64,000 nt of DNA, taken from assembly GCA_013350335.1 (NCBI GenBank), contig CM023533.1, positions 33,474,170 to 33,538,169 on the forward strand. The letters run 5' to 3'. Position numbers and translations under genes: made by a program. Shown here piece after piece: positions 47,077-62,899 of the stretch. Position 1 is the first letter of the stretch. Every line of letters begins with the position of its first letter. This stretch comes from Chimonanthus salicifolius (Eukaryota; Streptophyta; Magnoliopsida; Laurales; Calycanthaceae). The notes under the pieces were generated by a model. That model was not told the origin of the DNA. It worked only from the letters and a program-made list of their open reading frames with translations, and ran no database searches.

Positions 47077-48425
47077 TTCATCTCATTCCTTGCAACCCCG
47101 GCACCCACCCAAAGTCCCATACATACTGCTACAGATCATCGAATTTAAGTGTTTTTTAGTTTTTCGTACCCTCACTAAATTTGATTTTAAATCAATTATA
47201 AATATTAATTTATTTTTTATTTTTATTTTGAGCGAAAGAAAAATATTAATGATTGATTTAAAATCATAGTATTAAACATAATTTATTTATTATTTATTAT
47301 ATATAATTTTTATAAGATTTATTATCTGAATTGTAATTCTTTTTCACCACACTAATCATCGTTATAATCACTAATTTTATTATATATATCACATCAATTT
47401 AATTACATTATTTCGCTTTTAATCAACTTATCATATTAAAATAACCTATATATTGCAAGTTCTACAACTTGAAATAATAATATTAATTTTTTTAAAATAA
47501 GGTAATAAGTTTACTAAGAGGAGAATAGAAAATGATAATTAGAGTTGGAAAGTGGAGAATGATGAAAGAATTTATAGATAATTAGGATTAAATTTATTAT
47601 GAATGAGTAGAATTTTATAATTTGTGGAAATTGAAATTTAATTAATCAGAATATATTATTTAGTAAAAATTGAAAAATATAAAATATATATTAGATATCA
47701 TGGGCCTCAAATTTAACTTAGACTTTTAAGGTCTGATGGGGCTCAAAAATGCAAATCCGGGCCCAACTTCAATTTAAATCGGACAGTTATTTTTTTAACC
47801 TTGATTTGATCATAGGCCTTAATCGGGTAAAGTCGGGCTCTAATTTTTCAATATAGTCAGGTTAGCATGAGTTGGACCCAACTCAAATTACACTTCTAAT
47901 AAACTAATTTAAATCGATCCAATATTGTCATTCTAATGGCAGTGATGACAGCAAATGAGTGACACTTTGACATGTAGAGTTCACTTATTAAAAACTTAAA
48001 TTGTTCATTAATTTTTAAACACATGTTTAATAAATATATGAATCTTTTTAAATTTTATGAAATTATTAGATTTACTATTGAATAGATCAAATGAGAAGGT
48101 ATGTTATAAATTTTATAGATTTTCTCATCAATTTATATATATATATATATATATATATCCAATTATCAACTTTACTAGTTTCATCAAAATCTGAATATAT
48201 GTATATATGTAAATAAATTTGTATTTAAAAATTAATGAGTAATTAAGATTTTTATTAAGTGGACAAATGAGTTGAAGGAACGTGGGAAACAAGAAAATGG
48301 GACAAAAGGGCAAGCATTGCGACCTATCGCAATACAGGTGGTGGGCTGAAGGCGTTTGGACTTTGAAAGAGGTTGAGAATTGCATACTAGACAGATACAG
48401 GTTATAAACCTCTGCCAAGATGCAC
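47077..48425. other. Intergenic AT-rich DNA
   Basis: No gene. A block at about 47700-47900 with CCGGGCCC and TCGGGTAAAGTCGGG words, ending CAAATTACACTTCTA, may be a decayed relative of the element at 34083-34458. An (AT)n run lies at 48135-48158. Confidence 0.45.
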
Positions 48426-48439
48426 AGTATCAGTTGTAC

Positions 48440-48620
48440 TAGTGAGATATCGATCGATATAACCGAGATTTTGACAATATTGGCCGATACATATTTATAC
48501 AGCTGATATTTATCAAAAAAAAAAAAAAATAAGAGAGATCTGAGCTGAGATGCAGATATCTCCATAAAAACGATTTTTTTATCTCTAGACAGATGAGAGA
48601 GGACTCTCTCTTGTAGACTG
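48440..48620. mobile_element. CGGCCG-palindrome family, decayed copy
   Basis: GAGATATCGATCGATATAAC, ATATTGGCCGATACATA, a poly-A core and AGAGAGATCT fit the family at 33852-33998. The ends were not fixed. The 195-codon minus-strand frame across it is a chance frame. Confidence 0.5.
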
Positions 48621-48817
48621 CTACACAAATGGAAAACATGTGAGGATCTTTCAAGCTGATAGATAAAAATAGATAACATTTCATTCAGATATACCAATAT
48701 ATGTATAAAATACAAATGATAAAATCATAAAGATATTAACATGAGCCAACAGCATAGGTAGTAAGGATCCATTGACCCAAGTGAGGGTTAGGAATCTATC
48801 CTAAAAAATTAGAGTTT

Positions 48818-49014
48818 TTTTTTTTTTTTTATAATAGGAAGGAGAGGAAATCTCCTTGAAACTCTTAGAGTTATATTACTTCTCCTAAAACTCCCACTTT
48901 GAGTGACATCCTGCACCCATATAAGATAGTCACCGATTAACGCCAGAGGGATTCAAACTCATATCCTCTCGCTTCCTAAGGCGAGAAATTATCAGTTGAG
49001 CTACCCCACGTTGG
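48818..49014 (-). mobile_element. SINE, tRNA-derived family C
   Basis: On the minus strand: GTGGGGTAGCTCAACTGATA (A box close to tRNA TAGCTCAGT), then GAGTTTGAATCCCTCTGGCG (B box), then GGGTGCAGGATGTCACTC and a TATAAAAAAAAAA tail. The body differs from families A and B. Confidence 0.7.
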
Positions 49015-49170
49015 GTCAGAAAATGAGAGTCTTGAGTTTAATTTTTACTCCATTCCAAAAAGTCACTCCCCATAGTACATAGTACGGGTGGATAGAAAGA
49101 CTTACACTTGCCTCGAGAATTAGTCGGATCCTCTAAGAGGCTTGAATTTATTGGTTGTAAAAAAAAAGGA
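49014..49170 (+). mobile_element. SINE, family B relative
   Basis: GAGAGTCTTGAGTTTAATTT, CACTCCCCATAGTAC, GCCTCGAGAATTAGTCGGAT and a tail GTTGTAAAAAAAAA follow the layout of 32997-33180 and 52266-52468, with divergence. It lies head to head with the family C SINE. Confidence 0.5.
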
Positions 49171-49895
49171 TCCTTTGTAATTTAAAATTTGAAAATTTAA
49201 ATTTTATGAACACGAGGTCGATACATTTCTCATATCAAATCTTAAAGACATTTTTGTTATCTAATTGACTCAGAGTTTAGATCACTCCACTGTCCATGAT
49301 AACCACTCTCAAATCCTAGATTGATGTGAATGCTCGCACCCTCGGTGAGAGTAGCTAACAAGACTTTCTTCTTCAAAGGTACGTACGTAGGTACTCATGA
49401 TTCAGTAATAATTTTTTTTCTGAAGATCAAAGTCTACAGGTCTCTTAGAGCACCTAACTAATATTTGAGATATGTACAAACTTCTCTAATCCACAGTATA
49501 CCAAGTAAAATTATGGACAATGACCATTTTATATTAAAAGTGACTTGAAATCAATATCTCTCACATCTTCAAATAGATCCTTGATTTTAAGTCAACCCTT
49601 ACGGGTTATTTAATATTATATTCTCTCTACCTATCTTCGTTTTTTAATAGGTTTTTCTTGAAATGGAGTTTTTTATATTTCTTTTTCAAAATTCGAAAAG
49701 AAAAGTACTGCTTTTTCAGTTTTACCCTTTCAGTGAATTTGATTGATTGTCACAACAAATCAAAAGCAACTAGAGAACAGATGCCGAACTCATGTAATGA
49801 AGAGCAAGTGAAGCCGACTGAAGAGAGCAAATAGTTATGCAGCAAAAATGGCAATTTTTTAACTGCGGCGAAGTTTATCAGAATCCAAAAAATGG
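49171..49895. other. Intergenic, nothing recognised
   Basis: AT-rich; a possible further SINE-like block at 49290-49460 could not be confirmed. Confidence 0.4.
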
Positions 49896-51327
49896 CTTTC
49901 CTGATATTTCGGCCGATATGTAAATATCGACTGATAAATTTATTTCTCTTATGATATTTCTATTTATTTGTATTTTAGTTCGAAAATTTTATGATAATTT
50001 CAGAAAATTTTGGACTTCTTGAAAATATAATTTTTCATTAAATATCGGTCATATACATATTCAAATTATTTATTTAAGTTTCGAATACGATTAATATTAA
50101 AATTAACAATAAAATGAAGAGAAATGATTAAAAAAATTAAAATTATGAAAAAGTATGTAAGAAATTTTTGATAAATTTAGTGATTAAGCATTTTACATAC
50201 CTTTATACTAATTTAAGATAAAACAATTAATAATAAATATTTAAGATCTCCTTTAAAACTAACATCATCAAAATTAAACTTATATGTTTAATATTATATT
50301 TTCTATCACTTGTTTACATAACATCTATGCATGTTATATCCATCTCAAATTTCAATTGTAAATGTCATTGACAAATTCATCTTAAATTGTACTTCTTAAA
50401 TTTAAGTTGACCCTCGCATTCAGTGATCGACATCTAATTAAAGAAATATTTTACCATCAATAACATAAGTCTCTTAAGAAATAAAAGTACAAAATAAAAA
50501 TCAAAATACAAAATTCTAGAAAGTAAGATCCCAATTTTAATAAAATTCTATTAAAAAATATGAAAAAGTATGTAAGAAATTTATGATAATTTAGTGATTA
50601 GTATTATGATTTTTTAAAATGTTTGTTGTATTTTAATCTATCTAATTTTTTAAATTCTTAATCTTAAAGGCAAAAATTTTAATGGATTTAAAGATAATTT
50701 ATTAAACATAATAATAATGATTGGTGCTAATACTTCAAAGTTGAAAACTTGAAATCACTTGAGTTTCACCAAATACATCAAAATCGTGACAAACCACATC
50801 AAAACTATGAAAAACCGTTAAAAACCGTGAAAATAGTTAAAAACCTCTAAAACCCGTGAAAAACCTCTAAAAGCCGCTAAAAACCTCTTAAAAACCGATA
50901 ATATAGACATATCGGCCGCTATTGTTTACTGATAAACGGTAGATATATCGGCCGTTATTCGGACAAAATATCACCGATATCGTGTGGGCCCACAACCGAT
51001 ATCGATTTTTTTTTTTTTTTTAAAAAAGCACTCTTTCCAGACCTATAAATACAATATCGGCCGATATGTGAACTGATAAACAGTCCGATATATCGGCTGT
51101 ATCTGGCGATATTGATTTTTTTTTTTAAAAAAAAGAAATAATTTTTAAAAATCGAATTTTATACATATCGGCCGATATAATGACCGATATTTTAGACCGA
51201 TTATCGGTCATATCGGCCAATAACCTTTTTGTATAACCGATACATATCATATCGGCCGATATTGTTCGGTCTTCAAAAACTGATACATATCGGCCGATAC
51301 ATATTGTATCGGCCAATATTATAACCC
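49896..51327. mobile_element. Dense CGGCCG-palindrome region, possibly one larger element
   Basis: ATTTCGGCCGATATG occurs at the left, and at 50910-51320 the densest set in the window: ATATCGGCCGATAT and near variants occur more than ten times around two poly-T/A runs. The right edge reads ATTATAACCCCTG, the family's terminal repeat. The middle (50060-50890) is plain AT-rich DNA with a short tandem of AAAAACC(T/G)(C/T)TAAA words at 50790-50900. The left end and target duplication are unresolved. Confidence 0.55.
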
Positions 51328-52265
51328 CTGGGATATATTATTGGAAAAATGGTAAAATATTTTCGACCGTTCTCAGCAAAAGTACAGTGTCTTCTCAATT
51401 AAATATGGATTTTTAATCGAATTATTTAACTGTCACTGCATTATTAGGAGCCAACATGCCTACTGAAACCCCACCCATTGAAGAATCCAACATGTGTTCA
51501 AGAAGATTGTCCCCAAGGATTAGTTGGATGCGATGCTCAAACACCTTCGGTCATAAATAAAAAAACATACCTAATGAACATTGTTTAGACTTAATTAGTT
51601 ACGAAACACTGTTTAGGTCTTAAAATAAAGAAAAGAAAGTCTTAACAGCAGAAATGATCTTATAAGGATTAATAGTAATTAATCGCCTTTTTTCAAAAAA
51701 ATTGTACATTTAAGGGGCAGTCTTCAAAATTCTTTCCACTCATTGATTGATCTTCTTTTCCTTTTCAATTATCCAGACTCTTTGTGGGACTTAGATTTTC
51801 CATTGGGCGTATCATTTTTGAAAGACGAAGGCTTTACAGTGTTTTCTTCAGCCCATGTCAGGCTAGGGCTCAGGCTTCCATGTAAAGATCAAGGACAAAA
51901 TCCACACATTGTGAGCCCAGCCCGAGCCCTATCTATTCCCATCCCCAGTTAGACTCAATCATCCACCAAACTACACAAGTCAAACTGTGACTCAATTTAA
52001 CATGATCTAAATTGATTGACCCAATTTAAAAATAGATTGAAGCTTTAAAAATGAATCAAGTTATGAACAAATTGGAGAAGATTAAAATATAATTGAATTG
52101 AAAAACAATTATCCAAATTAAATATGGACAAAACTAAAATTTGATTCACAACCCATCCCGCCCATTGAAATTGCACACCATCTTCTTTGATGTCCATGCC
52201 ATAACACAATAACCAAAAAATGACTATTTAACATGAGTGACCGTCTGGTCTTCATATAGTTTTAA
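51328..52265. other. Intergenic, nothing recognised
   Basis: No conserved frame; the frame at 51743-51952 matches nothing I know. Confidence 0.45.
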
Positions 52266-52468
52266 ACCCAAGAGAGGGTTAGTCCAAACGGTCAAGAAGC
52301 TTCTTTCATGAAGAGAGATCTTGAGTTCGATTCACGCTCAACACCACTCTGGACCACTCTCCGTAGTTGCTTAACCGGTGTTTGTAGGATTGAGAGGTAT
52401 GCACATGTCCCAAGAACTAGTCGGGTTAAAACTGTCCCCTATCCAAATAGGACACTCATAAAAAAAAA
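52266..52468 (+). mobile_element. SINE, family B
   Basis: GGGTTAGTCCAAACGGTCAA, GATCTTGAGTTCGATTCACG (B box), CTCCGTAGTTGCTTAACC, ATTGAGAGGTATGCACATG, CCCAAGAACTAGTCGGGT and an A-tail. Same order as 32997-33180. Confidence 0.7.
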
Positions 52469-52828
52469 ATTACTTTGAAATACTTTGATGATGAGGAATA
52501 AAATTGAAAAGAATAGCCTGCTTTTAGACAAATCAATAGCAAAAGATCAGGGATGCAGCAGCAGCCGGCAGCTTGGTTGCATTAGGCCAAAATTGATCGC
52601 TAAACTTTCAAGACATTAAAACCAACAACCTCAATTCAAAATATAGTTGTTCTCATATGTAAACTCAATTTGGGGGCATAAATTAAAAAAAAAGAACAAC
52701 TAAGATGACAATCCAAAATCAGTAAAATTTCTAGTTTGTTCTTGATATCTGGGAAAGAAAGATTCCAAAATCAAACCAACTGTTCGGATAAGTAATGTGT
52801 CTCCACACCTTGTACCTAAAGCAGTAAG

Positions 52829-56633
<3,805 letters not shown>

Positions 56634-56788
56634 CTTTCTTTATTCCTGTTAAAGGTATTTCTGTCTTGCCGATTGCGGTTCTGTGTCGCCGGAAAGGGGA
56701 AAGAGAAGGTATTACTGTCTCGCCGCAAAGGATAGATTGCAAAGAGAAGAAGAAGAAAAGAGAATTTTTATATGCGCTTGGGACGCTT

Positions 56789-56797
56789 TTAGGGTTT
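56789..56797 (-). promoter_or_regulatory. Telo box upstream of RPL19
   Basis: AAACCCTAA on the minus strand, about 155 bp upstream of the ATG. Telo boxes are frequent in promoters of plant ribosomal protein genes (general knowledge). A matching TTTAGGGTTT is kept in copy A at about 55178-55187. Confidence 0.5.
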
Positions 56798-56810
56798 CTT
56801 TAATTCAGGG

Positions 56811-57085
56811 CATGGGTGCAAATATTGCCAAGCTCCTCAATATTTTTTTTAATTTCGGTGGCTTTTTTTTTAAAATAAATCTTTAAAATTTTTGAAAAAA
56901 GTCTGATTTTTTAGAAAAAGTGAAAATATAAACATCACACAAATAATATCGGCTGAGATATTGGTCCAAACTTACAACCGAGATTTATTTAAAAGAAAAA
57001 ATGGGCCAAAATTTCGAATGTCCTATAGCTTTAGCCAATACCTATCTTTCGACATATCTCAACTTTATCTAGATTTAAATCCATG
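56811..57085. mobile_element. hAT-like element in the RPL19 upstream region
   Basis: 275 bp. It starts CATGGGTGCAAATATTG and ends CTAGATTTAAATCCATG. Flanks are ATTCAGGG (56803-56810) and ATTTAAGG (57086-57093). Copy A reads GAATTTAGGGTTTCC straight through at the same point, so it shows the empty site. The interior has ATATCGGCTGAGATATTGG. Confidence 0.8.
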
Positions 57086-57462
57086 ATTTAAGGTTTCCTA
57101 TCATATCTGAATAGCCGATTGGACAAACGGATTTATTTTGTTTGAGAGTAGTGATCCATTTTGGCAAGGTAGATGGGTCTATTTTAATTTTTGAATAATG
57201 TTAGACTTTATACATCATTTAGAAGTTATTTAGTCCATTTGAATTTAACTAGACCATTTTATAGTTTCATTTCGACTTAAGATAAAAAAATTAATCAATT
57301 CAAACCATTAAACGGCCATATCATATCGGGCTCGTTTCAACTAGGATGAAGCCCATTAGCAGGGAGTAAGTCGTGTATTTAAACAATAATCCTTAGCCAA
57401 TAATGAAAAAACGGAGTTTCCTGTCTCTCTAATAACTCATTTACACGTTTTTCATTTTTTTT

Positions 57463-57605
57463 TTTCCTTTTAAATTTACGTATGGAAAATTGTAAGATAT
57501 CCAGTGTAAAACTCTCACGGATGAATCTTTATCCTTAAGACACACCAAAAGTTAGTCGGGCTCAAACACATGACCTCCCACTTCTAAGGCTAGAGGTAAC
57601 CAGCT
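57463..57605 (-). mobile_element. SINE, tRNA-derived family A
   Basis: On the minus strand: AGGTCATGTGTTTGAGCCCG (B box), CTAACTTTTGGTGTG, GAGTTTTACACTGGATATCT and a tail CGTAAATTTAAAAGG. Copy A of the duplication lacks it. Confidence 0.7.
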
Positions 57606-57724
57606 TTTCATCCTCTCTGTTCTTAGTTCTTTCCATTTTCAGCTTCAATTATTCTTAATTTCATTCAGTTCCCTCCAAGATTTCCTAGGTCACCGTCTCA
57701 CAAAAACACCTACACCCTCCTACT

Positions 57725-57882
57725 CTAGGGTTGAAATATCATTATCGTTGATAATTTTCTCTCTCTTACTTTTTTTTTTCCTTTTTAAAAAAAAAAATCA
57801 CTTTTATCGACTGATAAGTATAAGCCGAGATATCAAAATGTTAAAAATCGAAATATCATATCGGCTTAGATTATTACCCCTG
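57725..57882. mobile_element. hAT-like MITE with a proven empty site
   Basis: About 158 bp. Starts TAGGGTTGAAATATC, ends ATTATTACCCCTG. CTCCTACTC stands on both sides (57717-57725 and 57883-57891). Copy A of the RPL19 duplication reads CCCTCCTACTCACCTGATAGG without the element, at about 55695-55715. Confidence 0.88.
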
Positions 57883-58085
57883 CTCCTACTCCCCAATACG
57901 GTTTCAAAATTTCTACATGTCATTTTTAGAATTATTGTTGAATGGTGCATGTCTATTCTAAGCATTCACATATATTTATTCAATTTTTTAATTTCCATAA
58001 GTTTATACTTTTTTGTTGAATTAAATAGTACTAATATATATTGTAAAGAACATGAGATCAATGACAAGCCATTACTAACATTGAT

Positions 58086-58595
58086 TTTCGAATTTTTTTT
58101 TGGAGTTTTTAGATATATTTTCATATTTTAACAACTTTTAATTATTTGACTTTGAAACTTTGACAATCTATTACTATATGAGAATTGCCTTCTTTGGAAT
58201 AGAGATTCGTAAAAATGAATCTCATATATTTCTCCGTTTTTCTAAGTTTTTATGAAAAAAAAAATCAAAAAAATTGTGGAAAGAAGTTTATTATCCATGA
58301 TTATGATGTCATCTGTCCTTTTCATTTGGGCTTAACATTAGGCTCTTTGTATGGATTTGGAGCAGGGGTCCGAAAATTCGGTCCTAATTTTCGAACCGAA
58401 ATCTTGGCCGAGATTTTTTCTCTCTTTTCAAATTTTTATTTTTTGAAAACCTCGGTAGCTTTTTTTATTGAAAAATTCATTTAAAAAAATAAAAAAACAC
58501 TTTCTTTTAACCCTAATTTGGATTGAGATGCAACTTAGGCCCAACCTACCTTAAGCCTTCATGAAAACTCCTGAAAAGTCATGCTTGGCATCAAA
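58086..58595. other. Intergenic; possible further hAT-like start at about 58362
   Basis: CAGGGGTCCGAAAATTCGG at about 58362 and CTTGGCCGAGATTTTTTCTC resemble the family, but no right end was found. No gene. Confidence 0.35.
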
Positions 58596-58780
58596 TTAGG
58601 GTTATAAATCTCGGCCGATACACATTTTATCGATTGTATTGATGAGATATTGGCCGATACATATTTAATCGGTTGATATTTGTCCAAAAAAGTAGGTGAC
58701 AGAGATATCTGCCGTGACCAAGATATCAAGATATAAGCCGAGACATCGATATCTCTGTAAAAGCAATTTTTTTACCCATG
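58596..58780. mobile_element. hAT-like MITE, CGGCCG family
   Basis: Starts TTAGGGTTATAAATCTCGG and ends TTTTTTTACCCATG. Flanked by GCATCAAA (58588-58595) and TCATCAAA (58781-58788), a 7-of-8 duplication. Interior words: CTCGGCCGATACACATTTTA, ATTGGCCGATACATATTTAA. Confidence 0.72.
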
Positions 58781-58788
58781 TCATCAAA

Positions 58789-60400
58789 CATGCTCAGCCA
58801 AACTCATTTTCGGGCAAACGGCCCATGATAAAAATAGGTAACATCAGGCCCCATGTACTAAAACCAGACTGGCTTGGAATCCGATCTTGAGCCCTGAATA
58901 CTTGTCTTTATTAGTTTATAATTCCTCAAATATTATGTTTAAAAATAAGAAGTATTTAATACGTGACTTATATTTTATAGCTATGATACGATACAGACAT
59001 ATACAAAGAAACCCGCCAACAGTAAAGTAATTAGTGAACCTTTGACAGATGAGTATCTATATTTAGGATTAGTTCATTTCTTTCCTATCCCCCATCTATT
59101 TTCTTTAATTATTTACTAGAGCAATTATTATATGGAAGTTGATTCGAGACAAGTGTTCGGATCTATTATGACCTAACTTTGGGGTGTTCAACGGACCCTT
59201 AAAATCTTGTAAAACCCTTTCCTGGCGTGACGCAAAAATTTTCGGTACAAGTTAGTTAGTGTATTCATATCTCAATGTATAAGAGTGTCTACTTTGTATC
59301 TCATGCGGAACACATTATTCTATTACAAATCAAATGATCATTCATTAGTCATTAGGCTTGAAAAAAAAACTCGTTCACAGTTAAACCCAAATATAAAACT
59401 AGAATTAGAAAATTCTCCAAAGCCATTCAAAAGCAAGTTTTTCTTGCCCCTGATTTAACTAACATAAGCCAACCTAGGGTTGGGCTTGGGCTTGAAATAG
59501 AATTGAGCAAACCATTTTGTGAGTCCACTCAGTTATTGGTGGAACCTCTTGTGGTAGACTTGCAACTTGGGTGGTCCAAACCAAGCTTTGGGCCTAGTGG
59601 GTGGTAGATTGCTTGGAATTATAAAGCCTTGGACTAGGATTGCTACAGTCTTGTCCATTCTTGGCCCAATTTGTAATTCTTTAGTTTTGGGAAAAAAAAA
59701 TTAATTTAATTGGTATACCCAGGATTAGCTATGCCCCAAGTTGAACTTAACTTGGATAAAGTATCAAATCTGGTAAAAATATAAATTATACATTAAATAA
59801 AATGCTACATTTAAAGGTAGGTTTAGTATAAGAATGAAACCTAGTCTTCGGCTTTCTTATTTTATTTTATTTTCCAATTATGGATTGTCATTTTCTACCC
59901 TTAATGAGTTTGGCCCAACTTTGTATCCATCTGGGCCTAGTTTTTCTTTGTTTTCTTTTTCTTTTTTCATACTAGAGGATCAAAGTTACACTCATATTTG
60001 CTAGGCCCATTCTGGCTTCATTGGACCATTTATTGGTTCATTTTGTTTTAGATTTGAGTATATGGTGGGTCCATTTGAATTGGCGTGGACTACTTTCAAT
60101 GTAACCCACTTGGATTTAGGTAGACATTATTGATGGTTTGTCTCTTCATGGGTGAACCAGTAGGCCAAGCCTATTTGAATTTAGATAAATTATTCAATGA
60201 GTCTATATTAGATTAGGAGACTATTGGATGGATACGATTTCATTTGATTAAATAATTTAGAGGGTTCATATTTTTACTTAAAACGACCATTTGGTGAATT
60301 TGATTGCATTCTTTTTGGTAAACATTAGTACTTTATATTTAGTGACAATAAAGATATGTACACAAGAGACGAGTTTGTTTGGTAGGACAATGATCTCTAC
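58789..60400. other. Intergenic, nothing certain
   Basis: Repeated TGGTCCATTTGAATT-like phrases at 60020-60300 suggest an old decayed repeat. No gene found. Confidence 0.45.
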
Positions 60401-60403
60401 CTA

Positions 60404-60600
60404 GGGCTGGCTCTGACATTAGACAGCGGAGGCCGCCGTCTAAGGCCTCCTATTACAGGTCTAAAAAATAATCTTACAGTAAGCTCCCCTTGAGATTTTA
60501 AGGCTTCTACAGTAGGGTCCCTCTTATCAGTTTTGCCTATGACAGTAGACTCCTCAAATTTTAAGAGTCTTTAGAGTTGGTACTGTCTCTACTCTCTACT
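60404..60600 (-). mobile_element. Short repeat, copy 2 (inverted relative to 11070-11252)
   Basis: Starts CTAGGGCTGGCTCTGACATT, then GACAGCGGAGGCCGCCGTC, ACAGGTCTAAAAAATAATCT and CTCAAATTTTAAGAGTCTTT. The reverse complement matches 11070-11252 over its whole length. hAT-like terminus; target duplication not fixed. Confidence 0.6.
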
Positions 60601-61300
60601 GTAGAAATTTATATATCATATAAATAAATAAAATATAAAGAAATAAAAGCAAAAGACAAGAATGGGCATTCCAAAAGTGAAATGATAAACTCTCAGTGCC
60701 ACAGGTTTTGAAAAGTTTTTTTTTTTTAATGAATGGTTCAAACACTATCTACAAATGTGCCATTCTTTTAAATGGTGGCTTTCCTTATGGTACCAACTAG
60801 TTTGGAACAAGATATATGCTTTAATACTGAATAATAATTATCTGATTAATATATTAAAAACTTAAAAATTGATGAATTATAGAAAATCAATTCTTTTATC
60901 CTATACTATAGTAGGCTAGTCCAACTTAACTTTATCGTTGAAGTCAATCCTCACCGTACATAATAAGTTATCAAGCAATGGTAGGAAAATTCCCTCTTCT
61001 TTCAAAGAAACTGCTTTCTAAGAGGGAGATAAGAAAATTATAAAAAAAAAAAAAAGAAGGGAGATTTTCCTTATTCGTAAAATAATACTTTATTCATTTT
61101 CAACAATAATGATGATTTTGGTTTAAAAAAACAATAATAACGATTTTGATGCAAACAAGAATATTCATGGTCTTCCACGATAAACAACCACAAATTATTC
61201 CCTTATTAATTTCACCTTTCTTCTATCATTTCCTATCTTTTTCCTTGCCAAAACCATTTAATTTTACTTAGCATGTATATGACAGTATGAACTAAGCTTA
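60601..61300. other. Intergenic; 3' side of the inhibitor gene
   Basis: AT-rich, nothing recognised. Confidence 0.5.
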
Positions 61301-61305
61301 ATGAA

Positions 61306-61832
61306 TCAAATGCCACCCTGAAGGAATTTAGAAATCACCAGTGTTGCTTGAGTAAGTTGAATGAAATTATCATTCTGGCCCGTCAATGGTGATGGCCTAG
61401 TCGGCGGCTGTTTGAAGGTATCTTCACAGTCTCGAGGGAACAATCCGGCGGCCCCGGCATACATCTTCATGGCACCGTAGTACTGTGTGCTCAACGAGTC
61501 AGACGCATTCACGACACAGTCAAGTGCCCGACATATACAGATCAACATGAGTTGAAGCATTCCCTCAATCTACCATCTGTAGTAGTGCCATTCTTCATAA
61601 TGATAAAATTCGTGATCTCGGTGCCCGTTGCCAATCCATGTTCAATCGATATCGTACCGAGCATCGTAAGATTGGCACCCGGGGTTCGCGGGTCGTCGTT
61701 GAGGTTTCTGATGCAGAATGCAGGATCATTATTGAATTTGCAGATTTGGTTCACCAGATCATTGGATGAGGAGGGATGGATGAAGAAGACAAGGACAAGG
61801 AGTAGCAGCAGAATGTAACAAAAGGGGGCCAT
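61306..61832 (-). CDS. Invertase/pectin methylesterase inhibitor family protein, frame broken
   Basis: Secreted four-helix-bundle inhibitor of cell-wall or vacuolar invertase or of pectin methylesterase; the sequence cannot tell which. Intronless, as usual. Signal peptide MAPFCYILLLLLVLVFFIHP, then NQICKFNNDPAFCIRNLNDD with the first conserved cysteine pair. The second half (61560-61306 frame) gives ALDCVVNASDSL, YYGAMKMYAGAAGLF and PRDCEDTFK with the second cysteine pair, then the C-terminal helix. The joined length is about 170 residues, normal for the family. Between 61560 and 61515 the frame shifts from one register to another; one extra T in TGTTGATC and one extra G in TCGGGCAC would restore it. 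It is either a young pseudogene or an uncorrected read error. Confidence 0.82.
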
Positions 61833-62895
61833 TTTCTTTGGTTTCTGTCAAAGATAGAGACATTGGTTTGCAATTTATAATGTTTCTTTCAATAATCTAC
61901 AATACATCCTTAGCAGACTTTAATGAATAATGCTAATTAGGGTACATCCATTTCTTCCCAAACTCATTCTCTTCATACAAGATCGTTAAAAATAGGCAGA
62001 GTTCGATTCTCTCCCCCATAAAATCAGGAGAAAAGATAGGCACCAATAAGGGGTTTCTAGAGATAAAATAGGAAACTCAGGATATACATCACGCTTAAAA
62101 ATCCGATATATATTGGTCGATATTAATATATAATATGATAGTTCTTGTCATAAATTATTCATCTATATAATTTATATGATCATTAACTAATTGCTTAAAG
62201 TGGTATAGTTGACTTTAGATAAAAATTGATTAGAGAAGTCAATCAAACTTGAATTGGTTAGATGGATTTTGGATTAAACTCGTTACAATCTAAAGAGAAT
62301 TTTATTAACATGGAGAAAAGTATGATATTTCTTTTAGGAAAACTCGTGGTTACGCATGAAAGTAACAGGAAGATAAGAGATAGCCTAGTAAATAGAGTTG
62401 AGAAGTAAGAAATAATAAGAAAAAAAAATCAAGTTAGACCTTTGAAATGTAGAGGGAAGTGATAAAGAAAGATATAATAAATAAAAGTAATTGATATTAT
62501 GGTTTTAATATAGTTAAATAGAGAAGTAGAACTTGAAAAATTGATTCTAAATTAATAATTTTTTGGCCTTTAATGATAATAATAACGATGATAATCATCT
62601 TTGGAACTGTGTAAAATCACAAATATGACTTTTTTTATCACAATTTTACTATAGTTGATAATTCTAGAAGTATGAAAATAGGGAAATCGCAGTTTGGAAA
62701 AGAAAAATAAATAAATGAAAGTAAGCAAGCCATCATGATTCATTCAAAATTCATTTTTGTCAGATTTTTTATTTATTTATGCCCAAACAACATGATATAC
62801 ATGGGCAAATATGACTTAGAACAGGTTCAGATTAAAGAAAAATTCAGAACATTTTATTGTAAAAATAGTATAAGTTAAAAATTGCTTATTTCCGA
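61833..62895. other. Intergenic; 5' side of the inhibitor gene
   Basis: AT-rich. A weak CGGCCG-family trace (GATATATATTGGTCGATATT) lies at about 62103-62123. No gene. Confidence 0.45.
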
Positions 62896-62899
62896 AGGT

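Noticed and set aside
48128..48715. 195-codon open frame on the minus strand
   Set aside because: It runs through an AT microsatellite and a CGGCCG-family repeat; composition is T-driven and hydrophobic without any family signature.
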